A stretch of 64,000 nt of DNA, taken from positions 62,001 through 126,000 of the forward strand of contig NZ_JAAAPN010000013.1 of the NCBI RefSeq assembly GCF_009909205.1, in the 5' to 3' direction. Below, in pieces: positions 31,745 through 42,874 of this stretch. Below the pieces are notes generated by a model. That model saw only the letters and a program-made list of their open reading frames with translations, ran no database searches and had not been told where the DNA came from. The stretch comes from Aquabacterium fontiphilum. Lineage in GTDB: Bacteria > Pseudomonadota > Gammaproteobacteria > Burkholderiales > Burkholderiaceae_C. How positions within the stretch are numbered: the stretch's first letter is position 1; the number at the start of each line of letters is the position of its first letter. The translations under genes and the position numbers were made by a program.

Positions 31745-33544
31745 TTACCCGGCCGCCTCCTGAGGAGGTTGCGATGCGGCGGGCGCATGATCCGGTTTCT
31801 TGAGCAGAATCAACTGCGCCTGGACGCGCCGAGCCAGCGTCCAAGAGCTCAGCCCGCCTTCCAGCACCGTGCCGTCGCGCAGTGCGATGCGCATCACGCC
31901 TGTCAGCTGGGCCTGACAGACCAAACGTTCCCACCAGCGCAGGGTGCCCCGCTCGCGGAGACTCACGCGCACGACCTCGCGTCGCGGTACCTCAAGTACC
32001 AGCCGACGTGCGCGCGCGCGCGCTGTAAAGACGAGCAGCCGCTGGTTCGTGAGGATCAGCCAGCGGGGGCGCCACAGGTGTCGCAACAGCCAGGTTTCGC
32101 GCACATGCTCGCCGGGCACGGCCACGCGCCGCCAGTCGTCTGAGCGCATCAACCAGCGCACCGGCACCACATTGAGCACGGCCTCGGCGGCTTCTTGTCT
32201 GGCCTGACGGCGCAGCCACCAGGTCCCCCACCAGGCCAGCAGCGCGGCGACAGTGACCGACGTGGCCAACGCCGCCATCACGGTCATGCGGCCGGTCGAC
32301 AGGCCCATCACGGCGGGTGACAGCACCAGACGGATGAGCAGCATCCACAGCATCAGGGCCCCCAATGGCGCAAACACCACGGCGGCCCGGCGAAGCCAGG
32401 CGTTGCGCGGCAGCACAGGTGTGCCCAGGAATCGGGCCACCTCCAAAGCGGCCTCTGGCGATACCAGCCGGCGGCGTTCAAACCAGGCAAACCACAAAGC
32501 GCCGGTCAGGGCAGCGCCTATAGCCGCCCAGAGGCTGACATGGTGGGTGCGATCCCAGCGACCGCGAGCGATGTGCAGGTCGGCCAGATCCTGGCGAACC
32601 TGCGCATCGCCAAAATCCGGCAGCGGTTGGTTGAGACTGTCGAACCGGCGGACGCGCCAGTCGCGGCCATCGACGATGAACAAGGTGTCGTTTGACCAGC
32701 CCAGCTCAAGTGGGCGGGCGCCAGCGCCCAGGTCCAGACTGTCTTCTCGGCCGTCGTCCCACACGTGGACCACGCGGCCGGTGTCCATTCGGCCATCCAG
32801 GCGCGCCACGGTTGCCCGAGGGGCGGTGCGAGCCACCCCAGCATGAGGGTGAGCCTTGGCCAGCGCCGTGTAGCGCAGAGCGTCCTCGTCGTTCAGCGCC
32901 ACACGTTGTTGCTCGGCCAAGGTCTGGCCATCCAGCCGCACCAAGGCATGGCCGTTGGTGTCAGTGGTCCAGAGGGCGTCGCCTTCCCACCAGAGCTCGT
33001 TGGTGTAGCGGTAGCGGCCCGGCGACGTGCGCTGCAGGAATCCGCCGTCTGGAGCAAACAGCACGACGGTGTGCCCCTTGCCGGTGGCCACGGCCATGCG
33101 ACCGTCGTCGTGCACTGCCAGCCAGACGGCGCCTCCCAGCGAGCCGAGCAGATCCGGCGGCCAGGCCAGCGCCAGGGTACGGATCGGCTGTGCTGTGCGC
33201 GGGTGAAGCACGGCCACGCGGGTGCCATCCCGCGTGATGGCATACAACTCCTGGGTGCTGCGCCGGTAGGTGAGCACGGCCGGCGCGCTGGCGAGCCCGG
33301 TTTGGCCCACCGGCACGCGATGCAGGCGGTGTCCCGCCGCGTCCAGCCCCCACAACGCATCATCGACCAGCAGCCATGCCGCGCCGTCAGGCAGCAACCC
33401 GAGGGTGGAAGGCCCCTGGATGGCCGCCTTGCGCTGGCTTGCCCAGATGGACAGCCCCGCGCAGGCGATCGCCAGCGCCAGCAGCACGATGACACCCCAG
33501 GGCTGCCGCCGCGTTGGGCGCGGGGCGACCAGCACCATGCTCAT
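31745..33544 (-). CDS. Unknown membrane protein with beta-propeller-like periplasmic domain
   Basis: 599 residues, function not recognised. A single N-terminal membrane helix (about 16-36) is followed by about 300 residues rich in short repeats around Trp, Gly and Asp (for example [18 protein letters not shown]), which resemble NHL/beta-propeller strands and would lie in the periplasm. Three more helices follow (about 337-357, 388-410 and 420-445). The last 140 residues, including [16 protein letters not shown] and [12 protein letters not shown], look like a cytosolic PH-like domain. The ATG at 33544 overlaps the upstream stop codon (ATGA), so its translation is coupled to the DUF2322 gene. 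The domain reading is by eye only. Confidence 0.7.
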   Translation of the reverse strand: MSMVLVAPRPTRRQPWGVIVLLALAIACAGLSIWASQRKAAIQGPSTLGLLPDGAAWLLVDDALWGLDAAGHRLHRVPVGQTGLASAPAVLTYRRSTQELYAITRDGTRVAVLHPRTAQPIRTLALAWPPDLLGSLGGAVWLAVHDDGRMAVATGKGHTVVLFAPDGGFLQRTSPGRYRYTNELWWEGDALWTTDTNGHALVRLDGQTLAEQQRVALNDEDALRYTALAKAHPHAGVARTAPRATVARLDGRMDTGRVVHVWDDGREDSLDLGAGARPLELGWSNDTLFIVDGRDWRVRRFDSLNQPLPDFGDAQVRQDLADLHIARGRWDRTHHVSLWAAIGAALTGALWFAWFERRRLVSPEAALEVARFLGTPVLPRNAWLRRAAVVFAPLGALMLWMLLIRLVLSPAVMGLSTGRMTVMAALATSVTVAALLAWWGTWWLRRQARQEAAEAVLNVVPVRWLMRSDDWRRVAVPGEHVRETWLLRHLWRPRWLILTNQRLLVFTARARARRLVLEVPRREVVRVSLRERGTLRWWERLVCQAQLTGVMRIALRDGTVLEGGLSSWTLARRVQAQLILLKKPDHAPAASQPPQEAAG

Positions 33545-33858
33545 CCGGCAGCGCGGGTGACGACGGTCAGTGTGTCGCCGCTGGCACGCAGGGCGATCAG
33601 GCGGTCGATGTTGGGGTGCTTGCCGGGATGGGCCTGCGCATCGGCCGTGTGTTCGGCATACAGGGCAAGGCCTTCTTCAGCGGCTGCGGGGCTGATGCTG
33701 CCGTGGCGGCTGGCCAGTGCGGCATAGACGGCCAGCGAACCAGCCTGACCGGGCTTGTTCTCGATGGTGGCCACGACCTGGCCTTGGGCATTCACCAGAT
33801 CGAGCGCGGCCAGATGGGCCACCGAGGGCAGTTGTTTGAGGTTGTCGGCAAACGCCAT
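33541..33858 (-). CDS. DUF2322 family protein
   Basis: 105-residue soluble protein without Cys. The segments IENKPGQAGSLAVY and AHPGKHPNIDRL, with a Leu/Ala-rich N-terminus (MAFADNLKQLPSVAHLAALDL), match what I recall of the DUF2322 family found mainly in Betaproteobacteria; no function is known to me. The start codon ATG at 33858 has GGAG upstream. Its stop overlaps the ATG of the downstream membrane protein gene by the ATGA arrangement, which suggests that the two products are made in step. Confidence 0.75.
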   Translation of the reverse strand: MAFADNLKQLPSVAHLAALDLVNAQGQVVATIENKPGQAGSLAVYAALASRHGSISPAAAEEGLALYAEHTADAQAHPGKHPNIDRLIALRASGDTLTVVTRAAG

Positions 33859-33924
33859 GCTGAGCTCCAGATGGCGCCCGTGGGCGCCCCGAAAAAGAGC
33901 GCCATTGTGCCCGAGCCGCCGCGT

Positions 33925-34821
33925 TCAGGTTGCCTGCGCCAGCCCTTCGAGCGCGGGGATGCAGCCACCCCGCGCCACTGCGCTCCAGTCCACGATCTGC
34001 AGGCGCCCGTCGGCGTGCTCGACCAGGGCGGTCAGGCTCTCGACCCAGTCACCATCGTTGGCGTACAGGATGCCATCCAACATCCGCAGCTCGGCATGGT
34101 GGATGTGGCCGCACACGACGCCATGCACGCCGCGGCGGCGGGCTTCACGGGCGAGCGCCTGCTCAAAATCGGCCACATAGCTGACTGCGCGCTTGACCTT
34201 GAGCTTCAGGTAGCGCGACAGCGACCAGTAAGGCAGGCCCATGCGGGCCCGCGTGGTGTTGAGGTGGCGGTTGAGCTTGAGCGTGAACTCGTAGAGCTGG
34301 TCACCCAGCAGGGCGAGCCAGCGCGCGCACTGAATGACGCCGTCATACAAGTCGCCATGCGTGACCCACAGCCGCCGGCCATCGGCCGTCGTGTGCAGCC
34401 ATTCTTCGGCCACCTCGATGCCCCCGAATGCATGGCCGACAAACGCACGCGCAAACTCGTCGTGGTTGCCGGGAATGAAGATGACGCGGGTGCCCTTGCG
34501 CGCCTTGCGCAGCAGCTTCTGCACAACATCGTTGTGGGCCTGCGGCCAGTACCAGTTGCGCCGCAACTGCCAGCCGTCGACGATGTCGCCCACCAGATAC
34601 AGCGTCTCGCACTCGACCTGCCGCAGAAAGGCCAGCAGCGCATCTGCCTGACAACCCGGTGTACCCAGGTGCACATCCGAGATCCAGACGGTGCGCACCT
34701 TCCATGGGGCGGGCGGCTCGTTGGCGTCATCAAGGGCCGGCTCGCCCAGCACGCCACCGCCGGCCAGCAGACTGGTTGGCGTCAGGGATCTCAGCAGGGG
34801 GCGATTCAACCAGGCGCGCAT
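33925..34821 (-). CDS. UDP-2,3-diacylglucosamine diphosphatase-like metallophosphoesterase (LpxH2 type)
   Basis: 298-residue calcineurin-like phosphoesterase. Metal-site motifs in order are SDVHLGTPG, VGDIVDGW, PGNHDE, THGDLYDG and CGHIHHAE. The order and the WQLRRNWYWPQ segment match the LpxH2 group, which resembles LpxH, the enzyme of lipid A synthesis that cleaves UDP-2,3-diacylglucosamine. Whether it acts in lipid A synthesis or on another phosphoester is not shown. The ATG at 34821 is preferred; the frame is open upstream but runs into rlhA. It is the first gene of the five-gene minus-strand run down to the prs-like gene. Confidence 0.85.
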   Translation of the reverse strand: MRAWLNRPLLRSLTPTSLLAGGGVLGEPALDDANEPPAPWKVRTVWISDVHLGTPGCQADALLAFLRQVECETLYLVGDIVDGWQLRRNWYWPQAHNDVVQKLLRKARKGTRVIFIPGNHDEFARAFVGHAFGGIEVAEEWLHTTADGRRLWVTHGDLYDGVIQCARWLALLGDQLYEFTLKLNRHLNTTRARMGLPYWSLSRYLKLKVKRAVSYVADFEQALAREARRRGVHGVVCGHIHHAELRMLDGILYANDGDWVESLTALVEHADGRLQIVDWSAVARGGCIPALEGLAQAT

Positions 34822-34925
34822 GAGCCCATGGTCTAGCCCTTGTGTGACAGCGCCGCGTCGCCTGGATGACGGCAGTTTGACGGCGGGGTACCGCGAGGAC
34901 AACCCGCCCGCACGCCCCGCCCGTG

Positions 34926-36893
34926 TCAGCGTGCGGCAGGCCGGGTGCGATAGAACTGCAAGGGGGCGGCGGGCACCTGGTTCATCACCGCACGCTTGAT
35001 CTTGCCCACCACGTGCATCTCGCAGGGCTTGCAGTCGAAGCGCAGCGTGAGCTTTTCCTTGCCGTTGATCAGCTGCAGTGGCTCGGCCTTGACCTGGCCT
35101 TGCACACCCGTCACACCCTTGGCCTGCTTGGGGCACAGGCTCAACGAGAAGCGCACGCAGTGCTTGGTGATCATCAGGCTGACTTCGCCTTCTTCCTCGT
35201 GGCTCTCGTAAGCCGCGTCGATCACCTTGACGCCGTGTTTCGCGTAGAAATCGCGGGCCTTGTGATTAAACACATTGGCGAGGTAGCTCAGGCTGTCTTC
35301 CGGGTAGGCCACAGGGGGCGTCACCGCCTCCCCCGGCAGCAAACGCTCGAAGGCGGCGGCGCGCGCGGCTTCCAGGGCAGCCACGGCATCGCGACGCAGC
35401 GCATTGACCACCGAGGCCGGCACGAACCACGGCTGGGCGAGCGCAAGCTGCACATCCAGCGCGGCAAAGAGCGTGGCGCCCAGTTTGCCGAGGTTCTCGC
35501 GCAGGCTGGCCTCGGCCTTGTCGGGGTGCTGTGGCGGTTGCTTGTCGCAGACCACGTTGGCTTCGCCCACGTGGCCCTCTTCGTCAGTCAGGGTCAGGCG
35601 CAAGCCGTCCGACGTATCAGCCAGCGCCATCCACACGCCGATGCGCCGCTCGGCCGACTTGCGCCCCATCAGGTTGTCCCAGGCGCGGTCGCGGTTGCGG
35701 TTGATGGCCACGCCGGGCTTGAGGTCGGCCAGCGCCGTGATCTCTTCGTTGGGGAACACGCGCCACAGGCGGCCCGACTTGCCCACCGGCTCGGCGGTGT
35801 TGACCTGCACACCCACGATGTCTTTGAGCAGCGTCTGGTAGTTGAGCCCGTCGCCGTTGTGGATGGCATCGGCCTGCTTCGGGTCGAGGGCCACGTCAAA
35901 CCAGCGGTCACCCACCTTGGCCACTTCGCCAATCGGCAGACCCAGGTGCTTGGGGCTGTCAAAGGCGCCGATGTCGTCCTTACGCCCATTGACGAAGTAG
36001 TCGGTGCTGCCGCGGTTGAAGTTGCGATCCGGCTCCGGCTGGAAGAAGAAGGTGCATTCGCCGGAAGACGACCGGGCCAGCTCCGGCCGCTCTTCCAGAA
36101 TCTCGTCCAGCAGCAGGCGGTAATGGGCGGTGATGTTCTTCACATAGCCCATGTCCTTGTAGCGGCCCTCGATCTTGAACGAGTTGACACCCGCGTCGAT
36201 CAGCGCGCGCAGGTTGGCGCTCTGGTCGTTGTCCTTCATGGACAGCACGTGCTGGTCGAAAGCCACCACCTGGCCGCTGCCATCCAGCACGTTGTAAGGC
36301 AGGCGGCAGGCCTGCGAGCAATCGCCCCGGTTGGCGCTGCGGCCCGTATGGGCGTGGCTGATGTAGCACTGCCCGCTGTAGGCGACACACAGCGCGCCGT
36401 GGATGAAAAACTCGATGTTGGCGTGCGTGTTCACGGCGATGTCGCGGATCTGCTTGAGCGTGAGCTCGCGGGCCAGCACGATCTGACTGAAGCCCACGTC
36501 CTGCAGAAACTTCGCTTTCTCGACCGTGCGGATGTCGGTCTGGGTGCTGGCGTGCAGTTGAATGGGCGGCAAATCGAGCTCGAGCAGGCCCATGTCCTGG
36601 ATGATCAGCGCGTCGACCCCGGCGTCGTACAGCTGCCAGATCAGCTTGCGCGCCGGTTCCAGCTCGTCGTCGCGCAAGATGGTGTTGAGCGTGGCGAAGA
36701 TGCGCGCGTGGTAGCGGTGGGCGTGGGACACCAGCCGGGCGATGTCGGCCACCTCATTGCAGGCATTGGTGCGGGCGCCGAAAGACGGGCCGCCGATGTA
36801 GACCGCATCGGCCCCGTGGTTGATGGCCTCGACCCCGATGTCCGCGGTGCGGGCGGGCGACAACAGTTCAAGGCGGTGGGGGCGGAGGGACAT
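34926..36893 (-). CDS. rlhA: 23S rRNA C2501 hydroxylation protein RlhA (peptidase U32 family)
   Basis: 655-residue member of the U32 family, the same size as E. coli RlhA (YdcP, about 650), which is required for 5-hydroxycytidine at position 2501 of 23S rRNA. The N-terminal half is a TIM-barrel-like domain (LELLSPARTADIGVEAI, HASTQTDI, RGDCSQACRLPY). The C-terminal part includes LRFDCKPCEMHVVGKI. The conserved Cys residues in GQCYISHA, RGDCSQAC and FDCKPCEM fit an iron-sulfur site. The ATG at 36893 is used; the TTG five codons upstream is less likely. Divergent from the DUF1624 gene. Confidence 0.9.
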   Translation of the reverse strand: MSLRPHRLELLSPARTADIGVEAINHGADAVYIGGPSFGARTNACNEVADIARLVSHAHRYHARIFATLNTILRDDELEPARKLIWQLYDAGVDALIIQDMGLLELDLPPIQLHASTQTDIRTVEKAKFLQDVGFSQIVLARELTLKQIRDIAVNTHANIEFFIHGALCVAYSGQCYISHAHTGRSANRGDCSQACRLPYNVLDGSGQVVAFDQHVLSMKDNDQSANLRALIDAGVNSFKIEGRYKDMGYVKNITAHYRLLLDEILEERPELARSSSGECTFFFQPEPDRNFNRGSTDYFVNGRKDDIGAFDSPKHLGLPIGEVAKVGDRWFDVALDPKQADAIHNGDGLNYQTLLKDIVGVQVNTAEPVGKSGRLWRVFPNEEITALADLKPGVAINRNRDRAWDNLMGRKSAERRIGVWMALADTSDGLRLTLTDEEGHVGEANVVCDKQPPQHPDKAEASLRENLGKLGATLFAALDVQLALAQPWFVPASVVNALRRDAVAALEAARAAAFERLLPGEAVTPPVAYPEDSLSYLANVFNHKARDFYAKHGVKVIDAAYESHEEEGEVSLMITKHCVRFSLSLCPKQAKGVTGVQGQVKAEPLQLINGKEKLTLRFDCKPCEMHVVGKIKRAVMNQVPAAPLQFYRTRPAAR

Positions 36894-36936
36894 GGGACAG
36901 CTCGGCAAAGCGCGGGGGAGGGCCGATACTATCGCG

Positions 36937-37737
36937 ATGACCGCAGAAAAACACCGAAGGCCCCACGTTCACGCGTCTGCCGGTCGTTACGACCGGGTTG
37001 ACGCCCTGCGCGGCGCCGCCCTGGTGTGGATGGCGTTGTTCCATTTTTGTTTTGATCTGGCCAACTTCCGGCTGATCGAAGCCAACTTCTATCAGGATCC
37101 GTTCTGGACCTGGCAGCGCACAGCCATTCTGTCGACGTTTCTGTTGTGCGCGGGCGCCGGGCAGGCCATCGCCACCCATCGGGGGCAGACCTGGCGCCGC
37201 TTCTGGCTGCGCTGGGCCCAGATCGTGGGCTGCGCGCTGCTGGTGAGCCTGGGGTCGTGGTGGATGTTTCCGCTCAGCTACATCTCGTTCGGTGTGCTGC
37301 ATGGCATGGCGGTGATGCTGATCATCGCGCGACTGAGCGCGCCTCTGGGGCGATGGCTGTGGCCGCTCGGCGTGGTGGCCATCCTGCTGCCCCAGCTGGT
37401 CCAGCATCCGCTCTTCGACACCCGGTGGACGAACTGGGTGGGTCTGGTCACCCGCAAGCCCATCACCGAGGACTTTGTGCCCATCCTGCCGTGGCTGGGT
37501 GTGATGTGGTGGGGGCTGGCCGGCACACAATGGCTGCTGGCGCGCCAGCCCACTTTGCTGGGCAGCCCGGCCAGTCAGATCACCCCATCCAGCCAGCGCG
37601 GCGACAATACCGGCTCGGTGGTCTGGCGTGGCCTGACCACCCTGGGCCAATGGAGCCTCACGTTTTACATGGTGCATCAGCCTGTCTTCATCGGCGGTCT
37701 GACCGCCTGGCTGTACCTGACCCGGCCGCAGGGCTGA
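36937..37737 (+). CDS. DUF1624/HGSNAT-like membrane acyltransferase-like protein
   Basis: 266-residue integral membrane protein. It opens with [24 protein letters not shown], the signature of DUF1624 (heparan-alpha-glucosaminide N-acetyltransferase-like) proteins, and has about seven hydrophobic segments. [10 protein letters not shown] and the final [12 protein letters not shown] are also typical of this acyltransferase-like group. The role is unknown; acyl transfer across or at the membrane is a family-level guess. The ATG at 36937 is chosen because an upstream frame extension would overlap the divergent rlhA start. rpiA follows 22 bases downstream. Confidence 0.82.
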   Translation: MTAEKHRRPHVHASAGRYDRVDALRGAALVWMALFHFCFDLANFRLIEANFYQDPFWTWQRTAILSTFLLCAGAGQAIATHRGQTWRRFWLRWAQIVGCALLVSLGSWWMFPLSYISFGVLHGMAVMLIIARLSAPLGRWLWPLGVVAILLPQLVQHPLFDTRWTNWVGLVTRKPITEDFVPILPWLGVMWWGLAGTQWLLARQPTLLGSPASQITPSSQRGDNTGSVVWRGLTTLGQWSLTFYMVHQPVFIGGLTAWLYLTRPQG

Positions 37738-37759
37738 CACCTCACTGCTGACATCGATC

Positions 37760-38431
37760 ATGACCCAAGACGAACTCAAGACCCTGGTGGGCCGCGCGGC
37801 CCTGGATTACGTGACACCCGGCAGCATCGTCGGCGTGGGCACCGGCTCGACGGTGGACAAGTTCATTGACGCGCTGGGCGAAGCGCTGCGGGCCGATCCC
37901 AAGCGGGTGGCCGGCGCGGTGTCCAGTTCCGTCCGCAGCACCCAGCGCCTGGAAGCGCTGGGCATTCCGGTGCTGCCGGCCGAGCAGGTGGAAGGCCTTG
38001 GTGTCTACATCGACGGCGCCGACGAGATCGACCATCGTGGTTACATGATCAAAGGCGGTGGCGCCGCGCTCACGCGCGAAAAGATCGTGGCCGAACTGGC
38101 CGAACGCTTTGTGTGCATCGCCGATGAGAGCAAGCTCGTGCAGGTGCTGGGCAAGTTTCCGCTGCCGGTCGAAGTGATTCCGATGGCAGCCGCCCAGGTG
38201 ATCCGGGCCTTCGCCAAGTTAGGGGGCGCGGGGCGAGTGCGTGAAGGCGTGACCACGGACAACGGCAACGTGATCGTGGATGTGAGCGGCTTGTCGATCG
38301 CTGACCCGGCCGCCTTTGAGGCCGATGTGAACCAGTGGCCGGGCGTGGTCACCGTGGGCGTGTTCGCGCGCAACCGCGCCGCCGTCTGCCTGCTGGGCAC
38401 GCCCGCCGGCGTGCGCACGATGACGTTCTGA
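37760..38431 (+). CDS. rpiA: Ribose-5-phosphate isomerase A
   Basis: 223-residue cytosolic isomerase linking ribulose 5-phosphate and ribose 5-phosphate. It has the phosphate loop [12 protein letters not shown], the catalytic segment [11 protein letters not shown] with its conserved Asp residues, and [14 protein letters not shown] with the catalytic Glu further on (VEVIPMAA). Length equals that of E. coli RpiA (219). Likely cotranscribed with the preceding DUF1624 gene; a hairpin follows the stop codon. Confidence 0.97.
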   Translation: MTQDELKTLVGRAALDYVTPGSIVGVGTGSTVDKFIDALGEALRADPKRVAGAVSSSVRSTQRLEALGIPVLPAEQVEGLGVYIDGADEIDHRGYMIKGGGAALTREKIVAELAERFVCIADESKLVQVLGKFPLPVEVIPMAAAQVIRAFAKLGGAGRVREGVTTDNGNVIVDVSGLSIADPAAFEADVNQWPGVVTVGVFARNRAAVCLLGTPAGVRTMTF

Positions 38432-38437
38432 GCGACA

Positions 38438-38455
38438 GCGCGGCGGAGGCCGCGC
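38438..38455. terminator. Hairpin between convergent rpiA and the glutaredoxin-like gene
   Basis: Perfect 7-bp GC stem GCGCGGC/GCCGCGC (38438-38444 with 38449-38455), GGAG loop, filling the 25-base gap between two convergent stop codons. No T-run, so termination strength is uncertain. Confidence 0.4.
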
Positions 38456-38456
38456 G

Positions 38457-39101
38457 TCAGAAGCGGATGCCGGGCGGAGGCGCCACCGGGACGGGCGGCG
38501 ACGTGGCAGGCCCGGATTCCGCCCCATTGGCCGGCGCAGCCGAACCAGCCGGTGTGCCTTCTGCCGCGGCCCAGGTGCGCGCGGCAGGGTGCGTGTAGTT
38601 GACTGGCAACTGCGATTCGACCGGATAGCCCGCTGCATCCAGGTAGGCGCGCCATTCGCCCTGTGCGAAGCCGCTCATCACCTTGCTGCCCATGCGCACG
38701 AGCGGCAACTCGTTGACCTTGAAGCGGGCCTGGAAGGCCTGTTGCTCAGCAGGCGTGTTGACGGTGATCTCGTTGAACGGCACACCGCGCGTCTTGAGGA
38801 AGCCGCGGGCGCTGTCGCAAGGCGCACAGGTGGCACTGGTATAGAGCGTCACCGGGTAGCGTTCGGCAGCCTGCCTCACAGTGAAGGGCAGACCGGCCGC
38901 TGGGCTGGCTGCGCCACGGCCTGCGGCGCCCGATACCGGCTGAGCCGGCGCCGTGGGTGGCGGACGATCGGTGTAGGTCACGCGCCCGTCCGGGCCCACC
39001 ACCTTGTACATCGCCCAGGCCGGGCCGGTGGCGAGCAGGGCGGTCGCCAGCAGGGCGACACCTGGGGTGGCCATGTGCAACGTCTTCAGCAACGTCTTCA
39101 T
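38457..39101 (-). CDS. Secreted DUF4124-glutaredoxin domain protein
   Basis: 214-residue exported protein. A signal peptide (MKTLLKTL, a hydrophobic stretch, then GPAWA cleavage near residue 33) is followed by a DUF4124 motif (MYKVVGPDGRVTYTDRPPP). A glutaredoxin-like domain comes next, with the CAPC redox pair in YTSATCAPCDSARGFL and a cis-Pro loop ELPLVRMG. The C-terminal 40 residues are Pro/Ala-rich and probably disordered. The likely place of action is the periplasm, where it could act in thiol chemistry; the partner is unknown. The ATG at 39101 is chosen for the signal peptide. It lies 26 bases downstream of prlC. Confidence 0.87.
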   Translation of the reverse strand: MKTLLKTLHMATPGVALLATALLATGPAWAMYKVVGPDGRVTYTDRPPPTAPAQPVSGAAGRGAASPAAGLPFTVRQAAERYPVTLYTSATCAPCDSARGFLKTRGVPFNEITVNTPAEQQAFQARFKVNELPLVRMGSKVMSGFAQGEWRAYLDAAGYPVESQLPVNYTHPAARTWAAAEGTPAGSAAPANGAESGPATSPPVPVAPPPGIRF

Positions 39102-39127
39102 CTTGCTGCCCTTGTGTGGCCTGCGGC

Positions 39128-41179
<2,052 letters not shown>

Positions 41180-41228
41180 GAGGTGGGTCGATGGCAGGTG
41201 AAGGGCGCGAGGAAAGGGCTGCGTTGGT

Positions 41229-42092
41229 TCAGGCGGCTTGCGCCACGCTGCGCTCGGCAGCCTCCATGGTGTTGACCAGCAACATGGTAATCGTCATGGG
41301 GCCAACCCCGCCGGGCACGGGGGTGATGTAGCCGGCGACTTCCTTGCAGCCTGCGAAGTCCACGTCACCACACAGCTTGCCCTCATCGTCGCGGTTCATG
41401 CCCACGTCGATCACGACGGCACCGGGCTTGACCATGTCGGCCGTCAGCACGTTGCGCTTGCCCACAGCGGCCACGACGATGTCGGCCTGGCGGGTATGGT
41501 GAGCCAGATCGGCGGTGCCGCTGTGGCACACGGTGACCGTGGCATTGGCGGCCAGCAGCATCATGGCCATGGGCTTGCCCACGATGTTGGAGCGCCCGAT
41601 GACCACGGCGTGCTTGCCGCGCAGGTCCTTCATGCCGATGGATTCGAGCATCTTCATGCAGCCATAGGGCGTGCAGGCCTTGAAGCCGACTTCGCCGACC
41701 ATCAACGCGCCGGCGCTGGCGACGTGGAAGCCGTCGACATCCTTGAGTGGCGAAATGGCTTCGATGACCTTGTGGTCGTCGATGTGCTTGGGCAGGGGCA
41801 GCTGCACGAGAATGCCGTGGATGCCGGGGTCGTTGTTCAGCGCTTCGACGCGTGCGAGCAGGTCGGCCTCGCTCAGGCTGGCGTCGTACTTTTCGAGCAC
41901 CGAATGGAAGCCGGCATCTTCACAGGCCTTGACCTTGTTGCGCACGTAAACCTGGCTGGCGGGGTTGTCGCCCACCAGGATGACGGCCAGGCCCGGTCGG
42001 GTGCCCCGGGCGGTCAGCGCGGCGGCACGCTGGGCGACTTCGGTGCGCAGTTGGCGGGACAGGGCGTTGCCGTCGATCAGTTGGGCGGTCAT
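41229..42092 (-). CDS. folD: Methylenetetrahydrofolate dehydrogenase / methenyl-THF cyclohydrolase
   Basis: 287-residue bifunctional enzyme of one-carbon metabolism that interconverts methylene-, methenyl- and 10-formyl-tetrahydrofolate with NADP. It has the folate-site [14 protein letters not shown] with the catalytic Lys, QLPLPKHID, the nucleotide-binding [14 protein letters not shown] and the C-terminal [15 protein letters not shown]. The ATG at 42092 matches the normal family start (MTAQLIDG); a six-codon extension upstream is less likely. Confidence 0.97.
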   Translation of the reverse strand: MTAQLIDGNALSRQLRTEVAQRAAALTARGTRPGLAVILVGDNPASQVYVRNKVKACEDAGFHSVLEKYDASLSEADLLARVEALNNDPGIHGILVQLPLPKHIDDHKVIEAISPLKDVDGFHVASAGALMVGEVGFKACTPYGCMKMLESIGMKDLRGKHAVVIGRSNIVGKPMAMMLLAANATVTVCHSGTADLAHHTRQADIVVAAVGKRNVLTADMVKPGAVVIDVGMNRDDEGKLCGDVDFAGCKEVAGYITPVPGGVGPMTITMLLVNTMEAAERSVAQAA

Positions 42093-42153
42093 GTCGTATC
42101 GTGAAATCAATGGGGGTCAGGACGCTGCAGGGCCGAAGCCCGGCACAAATGCA

Positions 42154-42176
42154 ACAGGCCGCGCGCAGCGGCCTGT
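42154..42176 (-). terminator. Hairpin after the FixJ-type regulator gene
   Basis: Perfect 9-bp stem ACAGGCCGC/GCGGCCTGT (42154-42162 with 42168-42176), 5-base loop, lying 48 bases past the regulator's stop codon on the minus strand. Only a weak T-rich stretch (TTGCATTTG) follows, so termination is plausible but not certain. Confidence 0.45.
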
Positions 42177-42223
42177 GAAGAAGCGGGCGACGGCATGCCG
42201 CAGGGCGTGCAGCCGCCGGGGGT

Positions 42224-42868
42224 TCACTTCGTGGCGGGAGCGCCGCCGGGTTGGCCACTCGCGCCCAGCGCGATCTTGAGCAGGTCGGCCACGGTGTTGG
42301 CGTTCAGCTTCTCCATCACGTTGGCGCGGTGCGCCTCGACCGTCTTGATCGAGATGCCCAGGTCATCGGCAATCTGCTTGTTCAGACGGCCCGCGACGAT
42401 GCGCTCGAGCACCTGGGCTTCGCGGGTGGTCAGGCGCGACAGCAGGGCCTCACGGCTGGCAGCCTCTTGCGATTGCGAGAAGGCGACGCGAGCCTGGTCC
42501 AGCATGCGCTCGACCAGGGCGACGAGGGCGTCTTCCTTGAAGGGCTTCTCGATGAAGTCCATCGCGCCCTTCTTCATCGTGTTGACCGCCATGGGCACAT
42601 CGCCATGACCCGTGATGAACACGATGGGCAGCGGCGACTTGCGCTCCAGCAGCTTGTCCTGCAGTTCCAGCCCGCTCATGCCGTCCATGCGGATGTCGGC
42701 GATCAGGCAGGCGACTTCGCGTGGGTCGAACCGGGCCAGGAAGGATTCAGCCGAGTCGAAGCAGCGGACGCGGTAGTCCTTGCCCTCCAGCAGCCACTGC
42801 AGTGAGTCGCGGACGGCCTCGTCGTCGTCCACCACATACACCGTGCCTTTTTTGGGAATCAAGCTCAT
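42224..42868 (-). CDS. FixJ-family response regulator
   Basis: 214-residue two-component regulator. The receiver domain (about 8-125) has the acidic pocket DDD (14-16), phospho-acceptor Asp58 in IADIRMDGMSG and Lys in FIEKPF. A LuxR-type helix-turn-helix (about 143-200, LTTREAQVLERIVAG then NKQIADDLGISIKTVEAHR) follows. It lies six bases after its histidine kinase gene, so they are a pair. They are transcribed away from aceE, which makes the pyruvate dehydrogenase operon a natural candidate target; this is inference from position. Confidence 0.94.
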   Translation of the reverse strand: MSLIPKKGTVYVVDDDEAVRDSLQWLLEGKDYRVRCFDSAESFLARFDPREVACLIADIRMDGMSGLELQDKLLERKSPLPIVFITGHGDVPMAVNTMKKGAMDFIEKPFKEDALVALVERMLDQARVAFSQSQEAASREALLSRLTTREAQVLERIVAGRLNKQIADDLGISIKTVEAHRANVMEKLNANTVADLLKIALGASGQPGGAPATK

Positions 42869-42874
42869 GGATTG

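Noticed and set aside
34923-37001. Plus-strand open frame of about 690 codons opposite rlhA
   Set aside because: Shadow of the RlhA coding sequence. It has low-complexity composition, no recognisable motif, and would overlap the DUF1624 gene.
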